A DNA stretch of 64,000 nucleotides from Aspidiotus rigidus. Its lineage: Eukaryota; Arthropoda; Insecta; Hemiptera; Diaspididae. The stretch lies in the NCBI GenBank assembly GCA_035079385.1, contig JAVHKY010000053.1:3286001-3350000 (forward strand), read 5' to 3'. The notes beneath the pieces are model-generated. The model was not told the origin of the DNA. It did no database searches and was given only the letters and a program-made list of their open reading frames with translations. The translations under genes were made by a program, and so were the position numbers. Positions within the stretch are counted from its first letter, which is position 1. Each line of letters starts with the position of its first letter. Shown piece after piece: positions 31,191 to 42,727 of this stretch.

Positions 31191-33312
31191 TACATACAGA
31201 GGCGTCAGTGCGATAATTAAGGTCTTTTCCCTATTTCAGACTTGTCCACAAAAATTATCAGGCACAGGAAACCTAAAAATACATCGATATTTTCTTCCCT
31301 GACGTGTGCATCTCCGAAGTCCGCGATTCACCCACCGATCACCGGTGCTACAAAAAATATTCGTATCGCAGTATTTTAATCACGAGTAGGATAAAGATAT
31401 TCAAACTTATGAAAGAAAGGTACAAAACCCATAGAAGGCTGAGTGTCCAGAAGGGCTAGAAGAGGTGACTTGACAGAGATTATGGAGTCGACATTGTTCA
31501 CAAGAAATATGAGCAGCGGCATTTGTCACTTTTTTTACTGAAGGGCAATATCAATGAGAATCCAAATGAAGTTTGGTTCATGATAAGTGAGACGCAGGGA
31601 AAAAATTCATGTTGCCTAAAGGCCAAAATTGATGAAAATTTCGAAATCACCACAAATCTTAATTTTTCAATAAAACTGAGAAATTTCATACAAAATCGTC
31701 AAGATTTTGTGCCAAAAACCGGGTCAATTTTGTTTGCAAAATATTGAATTTTGGGTCGAAATTGGGCTTACTTTTGTCAAAAAATTCATAAATTTGGGTC
31801 TAAAATCAACAAAATTTGCTTCCAAATGAGGCAGTTTGGAGTGAATATTGAAGAAGTTTGAATTTCAAAATTGATTCATTCTGATAAGGAATCAGGTAAC
31901 TTTGGTAGGATATTAAATAATTCGTATCGAGAATAAGTAAATGTACTGAAAAACGCGTATGTTCCCTTCTCTTTTTTTTTTTTTAAATGCTAACTATTAC
32001 CAAATTTTGAACTCAAGTATCTAAAGTCACACGCCTTCTCGCCAAAAAATCCGTTCTCTGAACATGAGATAAGGAAAATTGTATTTTAGTAGGACTACCG
32101 CGATTTTGCTCTCGTCTCAACATCGAAAAAACAAGAAATCGATTTGAATATAATTTGCTTGATCTAATCCGACTACAACTTCCCAGATCTGCGCTCACCC
32201 TTTTCTGCAGCACGATGCACGACAATCGACACTCTGGATAGCACTAACACTATGAGCGAGCTTGTTCTAGTATTAAGAAAGATGGTAAGAAATAATTTTT
32301 ACCAACAAAAAAGCATACGAGATGATTTATACAAAAAGTCAATCATTTTCAAACATGATCCCTTGGTTGAAAAATAAAATTTTTTCTCCGATACTTTATC
32401 ATCTTGCAGCGATCAAAAAATTACGCGATTCCACAATCCCAACCTTCAATTCTGCATAAAAATTGTATCACAATACGAGAACGAATATCTTATGCGTTCG
32501 AACACGTCTTGATCGGCTAGCCAAATAACCGACCTCTCATTTCTCGAGACACTTAACGCACGGTTGATTGAGGCGTCAATAATAGCGCTGCACATTTTGG
32601 ATTAGTTACTACAATAGCTAAGTTTCATCCCACAATTACACACACGCACGCTTCAACAGATCGGAGGACCGGTCCTTCTATAAAACAAGATAGCAATAAT
32701 TAGATTTTCCAGCGATATTTTTCCATGATAACGCAGGGATTGTCAAACAGAAAGAATCTATTACTTCGCATAAATATTATTGTAATCTGGGCACTAATAC
32801 GTTGAACCAGTTTTCGACAGACCATCGTATATCCGAATGTACCGCAGAAGTAGTTGACATTGGCGAATTAAATAATTCTAATCGCGCGCTAAGCATTACA
32901 AACACAGACACACACGCACAAAACGAAAAAAAAAAAATCCGCTCTTAACTCACGCATATACATTTTGTATTATCTAAGACCATGTAAGATCCTCTATAGT
33001 TCGGCCGATGAATACTGCGGGGGAAGAGGCCATCGAGAAATAATGCGAGAAGGGTTCAGGCGTGGCCACCAAATGCCAATAAGATAATACTGGACCACGA
33101 AGGAAAAATGTAATTTAATTAATCAACAAACTCTTTGGTTTGGTCGCCGGCCGCATCATTTCAACTTTTTTTTTTTTTTTTTCGTATATAAAAAAAAACG
33201 ACGTGTATTTACTACGACCTGCCGTGGGTTGACGAGGCAAGAGGGAGGATTTTTCAGCGTATACTAGTTTATTCATAAACGGTACACCGTGGACCAACCT
33301 AGGCCAGAATTT
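31191..33312. other. Upstream region of cuticle gene 1; no other gene recognised
   Basis: It includes a segment of short AAATTTTG/ATTTTGGGTC words (31610-31860) and T/A tracts. The last few hundred bases before 33313 should contain the control region of gene 1, but no specific operator can be named. Confidence 0.4.
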
Positions 33313-33314
33313 AC

Positions 33315-33322
33315 TATATAAA
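33315..33322 (+). promoter_or_regulatory. TATA box of cuticle gene 1
   Basis: TATATAAA lies 175 bp before the start codon. A start site about 25-32 bp downstream would give a 5' untranslated leader of about 150 bp. Cuticle protein genes commonly have such TATA promoters. Confidence 0.65.
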
Positions 33323-33496
33323 GTTTGAAGTTCGCTGTCAAGTGCAAATCGTGCATAACTCTCCAAGTGTTAGTTACGTGTCGAATTTAGGATCCGTCCG
33401 TTATCCGGTGCGAAAATTTTTGTTTGAAACGTAATTGTCGCGTGTTTACGTTCTTTCAATACAAAATCCACACACACCAACTTTAAATAATCAAAA

Positions 33497-33508
33497 ATGG
33501 CATTCAAG
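33497..33508 (+). CDS. Cuticle gene 1, exon 1 (codons 1-4)
   Basis: ATGGCATTCAAG encodes M-A-F-K and is followed directly by the donor GTAAGC. The ATG is preceded by TCAAAA, a good insect context. It joins in phase 0 to the acceptor TTTGCAG|TTATTC at 37484/37485, giving [17 protein letters not shown], a normal signal peptide. A tiny first exon that cuts the signal peptide after residue 4 is typical of insect RR cuticular genes. The intron is 3,976 bp. Confidence 0.9.
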
Positions 33509-33539
33509 GTAAGCGAAATTTTTATTTTACTCGCATTTC

Positions 33540-35030
33540 CTTCCGAAAAGGAGGGTGCAAATGCTCATTTTCTAGAGAAAAATGTTCACTTTCTTAAGCT
33601 GTTTCTGCTTTTCACCCCTTTTACCTACATAGTTTTTTGAATTTCATGTTTCAAAGAAGTAAATAAAATTATTTACGTCCTCTTCTAATTTGTGATTGAA
33701 AATTCTATTTTTTTTTTACCCTTCTTTAATAAGTCTTCTGGAAGGAAGGGTGTAACCGGATGACAAAAAATGGCTCGGTTCTCTTAAAAAGTAATTTTAT
33801 TTATCTTGCTTTTCACTATTTTCTTCTTCGTATAATTTTTTGTCTAATTTGTAATCGAAAATTCAATTTTTCTCCCTTAATAAATTTTCTTCTGGAAGAA
33901 AGGGTGCAAACGGATGATACAAAATAGCTCGGTTCTCTTAGGAAAAAAAAAATAATCCCGTAGAAAAAATAGTTCGAGATAAATGTTCGAAGCTTTCCTT
34001 GGTTTTCACCCTTTTCCCCTTCATAGTTATCGAGTTTCGTGTTTGAAGCAAGCAATGGAAATTATTTACATTCTCTTCTAATTTGTAATAAAAAATCTCA
34101 TTTTTTAAGAACAATTAAGGGTGCAAACAAACGTAAAAAAAATTGCTCGGTTCTGTCAAAAAGTAATCCGGTGCAGAAGAAGTAATTTTAATTTTTTTTT
34201 TTTTGTTTTACTTTTCTCCACATTTGCATCCCTTTTTCCTTTATGGTTTCTTCAGCATCATGTTGAAGCAAATAGCACAAATTTTTTTTTGTTTTGCTTT
34301 CTTTTTAATATTTATTTCTGTGGTTAAATGTAATATAAAAAAAAAAAATGGAAATTATTTGTATGCTCCTCCAAATTGTAATAAAAAAATGCCATATTTT
34401 TATTCAATATTTTTTCTGGAATGAATTAACAGGGCAAACTGATGACAAAAAATATTGTTCATTTTTTTGAAAAAAGATCCAACTTAGGAAAAATAGTTCG
34501 AGATAAATGTTCCGAGCAAAGTTCTTTTTTAATCTTAACATGCTCTTCTCCTTCATAAAGTTTTTCGAGTACGTTGGTAAAAAAAATTTATTACATATCT
34601 TCCAACAATTTGTCATCAAAAATACAATTTTTTTCGAGACCCAAGGGTGCAAATGGATTATAAAAAATTGCTCGGATATTTCAGAAAGTAAACCCTAGAA
34701 CAATTACTTTGAGATAAGAATTCGAAATTTAATAATTAATACCGCAACCCCTTCACTTTTTTGAGTCTCATTCAAAAAAAAAAGAAAATTGTCGACTAGT
34801 GCAAATAAGTATTTTCATTATAGTTCGTAATTTGGGCAAAACAGTGGAAAGTTGTAATTTGAGCAATGTTCGACCCTCGGCTAAGCATTGTACTTCAAAA
34901 CTTGTCTTCATTAACCATTTTTCACTTATTATAAATTACACTAGTTTTCCCTCTACTAATTTGTAATCGAAAATTCAATTTTTTATTCTTCACTCAAGGA
35001 GGGGTGCAAATAGACAATAAAAATGTAATC
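33540..35030 (+). repeat. Tandem array inside intron 1 of cuticle gene 1
   Basis: Units of about 160-300 bp recur near 33550, 33745, 33900, 34120, 34420, 34650 and 34990. Each has AGGGTGCAAA(C/T), GCTCGGTTCT, AAAGTAAT, TTTTCACCCTTTT, TTCATAGTTTTT, TCTAATTTGTAATCGAAAAT, TCAATTTTTT. The unit near 34120-34350 contains a T-rich segment that may be a retroelement 3' end (TGTGGTTAAATGTAATAT then A tract). Confidence 0.75.
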
Positions 35031-35459
35031 CAGCTTAGTCCTTGAAAGAAACAAGAATTTCAAAATAAACGTTCAACGATCTTTTTCGAGAATGACATCA
35101 GCTTTCGGCAATCTAGCTTAGAAAGATTTCTGTAATCTAGCCTAGACAAATTCTTTCAACCTAACTCATTTTGGTGACGTCACAAATTGATGATGCCATC
35201 AAAATTAAAATTGGATGCAGACATTTTCTGAGTAAGCCCCGCTCCCATGCAATATAACGCAACAGACGTCATCGATGTTGGAGACGAACGTTTTCTCAGG
35301 ACATGTGTCCCCCCCCCCTCCTGTCGCTAAGAAAAAAAACGAAGTAGTCCAAGAAAATAAGATCAAATAATGGTGTTTACTAAGATAAAACCTGCCATGA
35401 TTACGAGTAAGTGTGTCCTGGTGAATTCCTCCAAACTCTCGCAGCCTCGGCCCTGACCA

Positions 35460-36012
35460 GCAGGATAACTGCCCTCCTCAGCTGTTTTTCACCAGGATCT
35501 CGGGAAATATCGACCTTCAAACGAGATGACATCTTATGAAAATGCAAAATCAGGCAATTTACTACAAAAATATTATTCTATGTATTTGTTTTCGTCCTTG
35601 CGTTGATAGTGACTGAGATAAAAAAAAAATGCTTCTTACCTAATCTACAAAATCATGTGTCTGTTTATCTGCAGACACACAATTTCTTGAAACCTAGAAG
35701 ATGCCAAATTAAGCTCATATTTTCAAATAATATTCGAATCTAGAAAAATTTCCTAAAAAATACTAATTTTAGGTTCCACAGAAAAACATTTTCTCCTTGC
35801 TGTCCACAAAACTCAAGACAATTTATATGAATAAGACGGAACTTCTGATTACGATTATTTCGGAAACTATCAACTCTGGGGAAACAATGAATAGAACGAT
35901 ATTTGTAGGAAATTTTACGATCTTCAACTTTTATCAAAAGTGTTTTACTTCAAAAACAAATATTTACTGAGATAATAGCAGGAAACTTCTGAGCGAGGCA
36001 GTTATTCTACTA
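35460..36012. mobile_element. Foldback element, family C copy 1, in intron 1 of gene 1
   Basis: Left landmarks GCAGGATAACTGCCCTCCTC, TCTCGGGAAATATC, ATATTATTCTATGTATTTG and TTGATAGTGACTGAGAT are the reverse complement of right landmarks (GAGGCAGTTATTC, ATTTACTGAGATAAT, GAATAGAACGATATTTGTAG, TTCGGAAACTATCAACTC). Arms are about 180 bp around a 200-bp loop. A second copy in the same orientation lies at 50965-51675, in the intron of gene 2. Confidence 0.75.
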
Positions 36013-37484
36013 TAGTGGGCAGTACTTACATAAGGGCAGTAAGAGATTTTAGTTTTTTTTTATGACACAGAAAAAAAATCAAGTCGAATTTCATGTCTGC
36101 CCGACTTACTTTTGCTGAAAAAATGCTGATTTTCCTGATCTCGTAAACTCGTAGCTTTTTAGATATTTTGTCGAAGTACATATTTTTTCACGTGAATCAG
36201 AAATTCATCTTTTCACGTGAAATCGCAGAATAACCATCATCATTAAATTATAGATTTCAATCAAAAAGAGAATTATAAAATTGACATTTCTCTCTAAATT
36301 TGGATCATTTGTAGTTTCTTTTTTTAACCTATATAAAGTATAAATTACATAACATGGCGAGCTTCTTTCGAATTTTCTGAATAATAATCGAACAAAATTA
36401 ATATTGTTAGCAAAAGAACCAGTCAAGAAGTGCTGGGTAGAGAGAGAGAAAGAATATTCAAACGAGTCGCTTAATTTCTTACTTCCGTACTTCCGGGTCG
36501 ATGACTGATCTTTAATTTCTTAATCATAAAAAAAAAAACGAATTTCCCAATTACATAACCGCATTTTCGATGTTGACCGGAGGACGTTATCATCAATTTC
36601 GGTTGCAGGAAAATTATTTCCAGCGTTACCGGTGTCATGTTGAAAAAAGTTTTATTAGATGAAAACGTAACTTTCCGTACTTATTGGAAAATTAAAAAAA
36701 AATTGTAATTCGAGTCGACTCGTAATGAGAATGAGAGTGTAAGTTCAAAAACTCCGACATATAACCCTCTTTGAGAAGGGGGGAAAAAATCAAAAAATGC
36801 ACTTCTCACATCAAAAGGCAGTTTGCGAGCTCGTTTTTTCTTCGAAAAAGAACCGACGAAACCACCTGCATATTTCCGCCATTAAGGGTATAGGAAGACG
36901 ATGCATTTTTATTACCCATTCAGTCGAATAAATACCGGATGCATTTCGCCAGGTTGCAAATATGTAACAGGAATTCATTCCTTTCCAATTTTAATTACGA
37001 ATTTCATTCGACTGGCTAATCATTAAAGTCGCACACAAGGTCGAACATTACGATGTCTCTCGTGTCTGGCACGCGTTGCATTTATCTTTTTACGAAATAT
37101 ACGTGCATAAAATTTTTCATTCATTAACCAGTAACTTGAATTATTCGCGTCAGCATTCGGAGTCGCGATCTGTAATTCACTCGCGTTCGCACAATAAGTT
37201 TTACGTTCGTTGAACGTAGACAAACAAAAGAAAAAAACAAAACATTCGCTCTTAAATTTGTATTTACTATCACTACTCGAGATTTATTCATTAGCAGTGG
37301 GGGTTTTTGTCAATTTCAAAAAACGTCTGAAGTTCTTTTTGGAGCCCTTCACTTCTACTCAACTCATCCCAAGGATAGTCCTACAGGAGAACTATTTGTA
37401 ATCATTCTCACCCTCCATTCTGATACGCACCATCTTTTAAAACACTGGAATACTAATACCCTTATTTTCTCCCTCTATTTGCAG
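36013..37484. other. Rest of intron 1 of gene 1
   Basis: No repeat or gene identified. It ends in the tract CTTATTTTCTCCCTCTATTTGCAG-type acceptor (polypyrimidine then TTTGCAG at 37478-37484). Confidence 0.5.
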
Positions 37485-38243
37485 TTATTCGCTGTCTTAG
37501 CTTTCGTAGCCGTCGCCCGAGCTTCGCCAACCGCCTACATCGCCGCTCCAGTAGCGAAATACGCCGCTGTTCCTGCTGTCCCAGCTGCGACCGTATACAG
37601 CGCTCCAGCTGCGACCGTATACAGTGCTCCAGCTTCGTACGTAGCACCAGCAGCACCCTTAGCCGTTGTATCCAAGGCTGCCGTTGAAGAATACGACCCA
37701 CACCCAGCATCGTACGCCTTCGCCTACGACGTTGCAGACCCACTCACCGGCGACTCTAAAAGCCAACACGAAACCCGCAACGGCGACGTAGTCACTGGAC
37801 AATACAGCCTGAACGACGCCGACGGTACCCGAAGAATTGTCGACTACACCGCCGACGACATCAACGGATTCAACGCCGTTGTGCGCAAAGAACCATTGGG
37901 TGTTCCAGTAGCCGCTAAAGTTTTGGCTCCCGCTCCTGCCGTCGCTTACTCCGCTCCAGCTCACGTAGCTTACGCTGCCCCAGCTCCAGCTGCCGTCGCT
38001 TACTCCGCTCCAGCCCATGTTGCATACTCCGCTCCCGCTCCAGCTCATGTTGCATACTCCGCTCCCGCACCAGCTCATGTTGCGTACTCTGCTGCCGCTC
38101 CAGCTCACGTTTCGTACTCCGCGTACTCCGCCCCCGCTCCAGTCTCTTACCACGCATCAGTCCCGACTGTATACTCCGCTTCCGTTCCTGTAGGCTACCA
38201 CACACCAGGAGTCAAATACGCTTCCACCGTTGTCGCCGCCTAA
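37485..38243 (+). CDS. Cuticle gene 1, exon 2: RR-2 cuticular protein (256 aa with exon 1)
   Basis: A secreted structural protein that binds chitin in the exoskeleton. The signal peptide (residues 1-17, hydrophobic [12 protein letters not shown]) should be cut before SPTAY. Residues 18-72 are Ala/Pro/Val-rich with repeated YSAPA. Residues 73-141 are a full RR-2 consensus: [61 protein letters not shown], including the spaced aromatics that contact chitin. Residues 142-256 repeat [14 protein letters not shown] units of Tyr, Ala and Pro, usual for stiff cuticle, and end KYASTVVAA. Length is ordinary for the class. CG content rises sharply against the flanks. RR-2 proteins are generally associated with hard cuticle. 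The antisense frames across it are shadows. Confidence 0.96.
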   Translation, partial: LFAVLAFVAVARASPTAYIAAPVAKYAAVPAVPAATVYSAPAATVYSAPASYVAPAAPLAVVSKAAVEEYDPHPASYAFAYDVADPLTGDSKSQHETRNGDVVTGQYSLNDADGTRRIVDYTADDINGFNAVVRKEPLGVPVAAKVLAPAPAVAYSAPAHVAYAAPAPAAVAYSAPAHVAYSAPAPAHVAYSAPAPAHVAYSAAAPAHVSYSAYSAPAPVSYHASVPTVYSASVPVGYHTPGVKYASTVVAA

Positions 38244-38281
38244 GTTCCATGTTAGTTACCGATCTCTGCTCATTGTAAATT

Positions 38282-38287
38282 ATTAAA
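38282..38287 (+). terminator. Likely poly(A) signal of cuticle gene 1
   Basis: ATTAAA, 39 bp after the stop codon; no AATAAA occurs closer. A short 3' untranslated region fits this gene class. Confidence 0.5.
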
Positions 38288-38448
38288 CTAATTTTAAATA
38301 CAAGTTTTTGTAGCCAATACAAGCGTTTTATTACCTGTATTGAACTCCTCCAGAAACCCTTCTTATCAAATTCAAACTTGGCTCAACCTATGCGGTATAT
38401 AATCGAACCTGAATGTAAAGGATATTTGAATTTAAAAAGAAAAAGCTC

Positions 38449-38720
38449 ACGGGTTCTTTGACGGAGTTAAACAAGGGATGGCAGGGAACCTGTTTTATGG
38501 GGTCTTACAGATCCGGACTTTAGAGCTACATGTGATAAGAAGGGGTCTCGTAGAAATTTCGACTTCCTAGGAGAGGGCTTAAAAAAATTGAGGTCTCCAA
38601 GCGATATACGATAGGAGGTCATCCTCTAAACGACTTCGAAGTTGCCGGCCCACCGAACAGCGGACATTTTCTCCGACGTCCCTCCCCTCCCTACCCCGGC
38701 GATAAATCAGGTTCCCTGTT
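38449..38720. mobile_element. MITE family G copy 1
   Basis: The left end CAGGGAACCTGTTTTATGG (38482) faces the right end GATAAATCAGGTTCCCTG (to 38718). About 33 bp before the left end (GGTTCTTT, ACGGAGTTA) are also shared with copy 2 at 42728, so the true left limit may be 38449. The interior is about 200 bp: TACGATAGGAGG, CGGACATTTTCTCCGAC. No coding. Confidence 0.8.
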
Positions 38721-41190
38721 AAAAAAGCAATCTAAGGGTCGTATCGACAAACAAGTACTTTGAGTAACACAATTTTAAAGAAACAGGTCAAGTTCCGCTA
38801 TTTCTCTTCAAAACTTTGAATCCCTCGATTAAAATTCTCATTCGGATCCACACCTGCTATGACGTAAAATGTAAATGATTTGAAGAAGGGTGCAGTGAGA
38901 TTAAACAGTAAGAATATCTTCGCACTATCAACTAGTGAAGAATCATTACCCTAAATTTTCTCCATTTTCTTTTTTGTCGAATCTTATGGCCTAAAAAATC
39001 AGCGGACTCCAGGCGCGGATCCAGACGATCACTTTGGAAGGAGAAATAATCCAAAAGAAGTCTAAAGGACTTTTTTTTCACATTTTCTTCGATACTACGG
39101 ATTTTTTTTTCCTTTGGGAGGGGGAGGGGGGATTGCCCCCCACCTGGGACTCGGTATTGAATTATTGGATCAGTCTTAAAACCATTAATTTTCCATTTCA
39201 TGTATGATCTACCACTCTTTCTAATGACGACATAAGACAGAGGTATTCAAGATTAAAGTTGAGCTACTTTCAAGTTAAACTAAGTTATACGCGATATGGG
39301 TCAGCTAATCAGCCCTCGTCGTTGTGACTGACAAACAATAAGATGATAAAGTTGCATTCATAATAAAATCAACAGGAAAAAGACAAGGATCTTAATCATT
39401 ATGGAGCTGAGTTAGAGTTTCAGTTGATCACAAAAAAAAAAAAAAAAAAAAAAATGGACACAGAGAATGGATTTATAGAACATCTCCACAGCAGTACTGA
39501 TTGATAAAGATAACTCTTATGCGCCCACAACTTGTCTACACCTTTGATCGAGATCAAGTTAGCAGCTAGACCGGAGGTATTTGGGAATGAGGCAAAGATA
39601 ATGGTCGAAGGGCCTGAGTGCCCTTCCACCGGTCAAAGGGAAAATTTGACTTTCTTGAACTATGGGATCTTGCAGATTTTTAGAAAATATTCTCGCACTT
39701 GTGTCAACAATTTCTGGTTTTCATTAGTGTACAGTCTAAACAGATCATAAAGAGTCAGTTAAAGCACTCGATTTGCTGGAAAAGAAGATCGATAGCAAAC
39801 ACAAAAACAATAAATTGCAGCTGAAGACTCGAATGCAAGAAAAAAGGTTCCAGATCAATAAACTAAGTTACGAGTACAACGACACGATGCACGATGATTC
39901 ACCAACTTCTAAAACTCATCGTACTCAACATCCTCGTTACTTCACATTTGGCATAAACTAGTCATGCTGGTGGTTGAACGACGATTTGAAGGCGAGTACG
40001 ATCACGATGGTACGTATGACATCGACAACAAAACAACTTCTTAACAAGATATAAACACGCGCGAAAATTCTTCGTGCTTTCGATATGGTATTCGATAAAT
40101 GCCGATTGACCGATACCAGATTTACCGCTAAAAATTTCCATATAAGTACGGCTGCATTCGTATGAAAAATAGGTTTCTATATAGAAAAACAGCTACCTAG
40201 TATTGTCTGTTGTGAGAATAACTGTCACCGTTTTTCCAGACTGGCTTTCATAAATAATAACTTAGCTCTCACTCTCACCTCCGAAAAGACCACTTTCAAC
40301 TAACAGGTTCGTGTATTTACTGTACTCCACATTGTATCTTCATTCATGGATTTCTCGAGATGTCCTGAATCTCGTTTGAGAAATGAAAAAAAATGTGTTA
40401 TCATCATTAGGTGTATGTAGAGGCGTTCGAGGAATTACGATTGTTTGAAATGGATCATTATTTGGATAATTTTCGTAGCTAGAAGTTTAGAAGGGGAAAT
40501 TTTCAAAACTGATACCGAGCTCTGACAATGATCTGAAGGCTTAACATCTGAAAAGGAAAAAGGATATCGAAAAATTTGGCACTTCTGTATTTAAAAATTA
40601 AAAGGCAACTAGAGAAAGTTTTAGGCTCTAAGCTAAGGACGCTCCGAGACGAGAATTCGAAAGGGAGGTGAAAAGTATCCAAATGCCAAATTTTCAACAA
40701 GAAAAACACTAGAAAATTTTGGTATCTCCAATCTCTCCTTTCTAAAGTATCCCTGCAGGGATATGAGTGGGTTTTGAGCTACTATAGGTCAAGTTGTGAC
40801 GCAAGCGAGGCTAATCCGAGCTAGTTCAACTTGTACATCACGGTGGACTTTCTTAGATTCTGAGGAATGAAGTCGGTTGGGTTCAATCAAGATGTACATA
40901 ATCTATACAGAAGTATTCAATAGCCGTTTGAAAGTAGCTTGGAATTTTGTGGTTGACACATCAACTGAATTGGTGAACGCGGATATGTTCGCAGCGGTAC
41001 TAAGGCGAAGTTTATGGAACATGCATCTTTTCTAGAGGGTTTTGAACATGAGACCTCTTGCAAAATCCACTCCGCTACTGAGATGAGTAAAAGGATTCTT
41101 TTGTATATTCGGTGGTCGTTAGGTGGTAAAGAGAAAGACTTTATGCCATTACGACGACAAAGTGGGTCAGTGAGAGATCAGGTGGAGCAA
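38721..41190. other. Intergenic, no gene recognised
   Basis: It contains a fragment reading GCGCGGATCCAGACGATCAC (about 39013), a common start of insect MITEs, but no matching end was found. There is an A tract at about 39430-39453. The rest is unique-looking. Confidence 0.4.
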
Positions 41191-41199
41191 TCTATCATT

Positions 41200-42300
41200 G
41201 CTGTTGAAGTCTCTTCTTTTTCAGTCTTCATATCCCTACGCTGGCCACAAATGCAGACTACCGGTTCTCTGCTTATTCAGAATTTAGCACGATGATTACC
41301 GGGCTACTCGGAGCAAGAATTTCCACGCACACCTCACACTCAAATAAGGTGTGCTATGGTCCTTGATCGCGAAGCAAACACAATGCCTGTCTAACTCACC
41401 CCAACTTCTTCTGAGGATTGAAGCAGCCATGTTCACCCCAACACCGCTGACCATGGTCCTGATCCAGAAACTCATCAAGATCGCATTTCAATACACGGGT
41501 TGTCAATTCCGCTGTAGGAGCGCTTGGACTCCTGCTTGACCACTAAAGCTTCTTGATCAGTCGTTGTTTTCTTCTTTACTTTGAACACCACCGCTCTCTC
41601 CTCAGCAACTAATTCCGATTGGTGGTGAACGTGCTAGTACTCAAAGAGTTTCCGTAAAGACCGTGCGATAGATACTAACACACTTCAGCGCAACTCTTCG
41701 TTGGATCTTCACCATCTCTCTCCTTCTGTAGGCTATCTTTATGGAGAGTCGGCCTGGACGAGAAGACCGAAAATTCGTTACTCATAATCATCCTTTTTCT
41801 TGCTTCCTGGGTCCTCTTGGGTTTGTCATCATGCAGCTTCGGTAGGTCACTATCACTTTTTCTACTGCCACCAGGAAATTTGAATCAAACTAGATGACCA
41901 GATTCTTCATCACTTTTTTGTTCGAGATTTCTACACCTTTCAGGCAAAAGTTGGGTGGACTAAACTTTCTCCCAGTTCTGGACTGGCCAATTCGATCCAA
42001 CACGTCACTGCCTCTTGGGCCTGCTCTGGACCGTTACAAAGTTTTCGGCAGTGCACACCACCAATGTGCCATCCGCATATCAGATAAGATTATCAACGTC
42101 TGGTGATAGCTCCAACTAGATAATTCCGTTGAACAGGACACACCACAAGAGCGGCCCAAGGATCGACCCCTGTGATATTCCACAAGCAACTGAGCGTTTT
42201 GCTGTACCAGCTGACGTTTATGCTGGGATTTCTCGGCACCCAAGGTAGCTGCACATCATTCTGAGCAGGGATGCGGGCACTTCTGTGCATTTCTCGTGTG
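41200..42300 (-). pseudogene. Decayed R1-like LINE relic, inverted
   Basis: On the - strand, in changing frames, I read LLRMMCSYLG, SVACGISQGSILGPLLWC (PQG motif changed to SQG), VLFNGII, YADGTLVVCTAEN (YADD changed to YADG; codons 42079-42068), FSPPNFCLKGVEISNKK, then scattered pieces through HTLFECEVCVEILAPSSPV. These parallel the 24.4-26.5 kb copy (GPLLWCVAFNGIF, YADDTLVVCT, PPTFRLQGVEIGIKKQ, HTLFECEVW) in the same order. Many stops and frameshifts make it a much older copy of the same family. Confidence 0.8.
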
Positions 42301-42727
42301 AAGGCTGACGGCTGTTGAACTCGATTTGCTAGACGAGAGTCAAACGATAACCATTCTGACAAGAAAAAGAGCAGGTCGTCACTAGTAAATGTCCAAGAAA
42401 TGTTAGTTTTAAGCTGTTACTCGAAAGAGGTTAGGTTACATCGATAACGACGGCATTAGCAGGGGAATGTAGATATTGTCTAGATATACAGATTGAAGGG
42501 AAGGATAATTGACATCAACACAATAACAAGATGCTCAAGGAGTTCTAGCACTGCTAACATGAACATCAAAAATGTCAAGATGTTCGGTTCTTGTAGCCTT
42601 AATAAAATGGTGTAATTGATATTGCCAACCATTAAGGGGATGATTGGATGAAATTCTTTATAATGAGAGAAAATGAGTTTTTTCAATAAATTCGGCAGCT
42701 CTGCTTTACCGACAAATCTCAGAACTT

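Noticed and set aside
37659..38153. 164-residue - strand frame opposite cuticle gene 1
   Set aside because: Antisense shadow of the Ala/Pro/Tyr repeats; its Trp/Ser/Gly repeats mirror the sense codons. The frames at 37462-37743 and 37915-38205 are rejected for the same reason.
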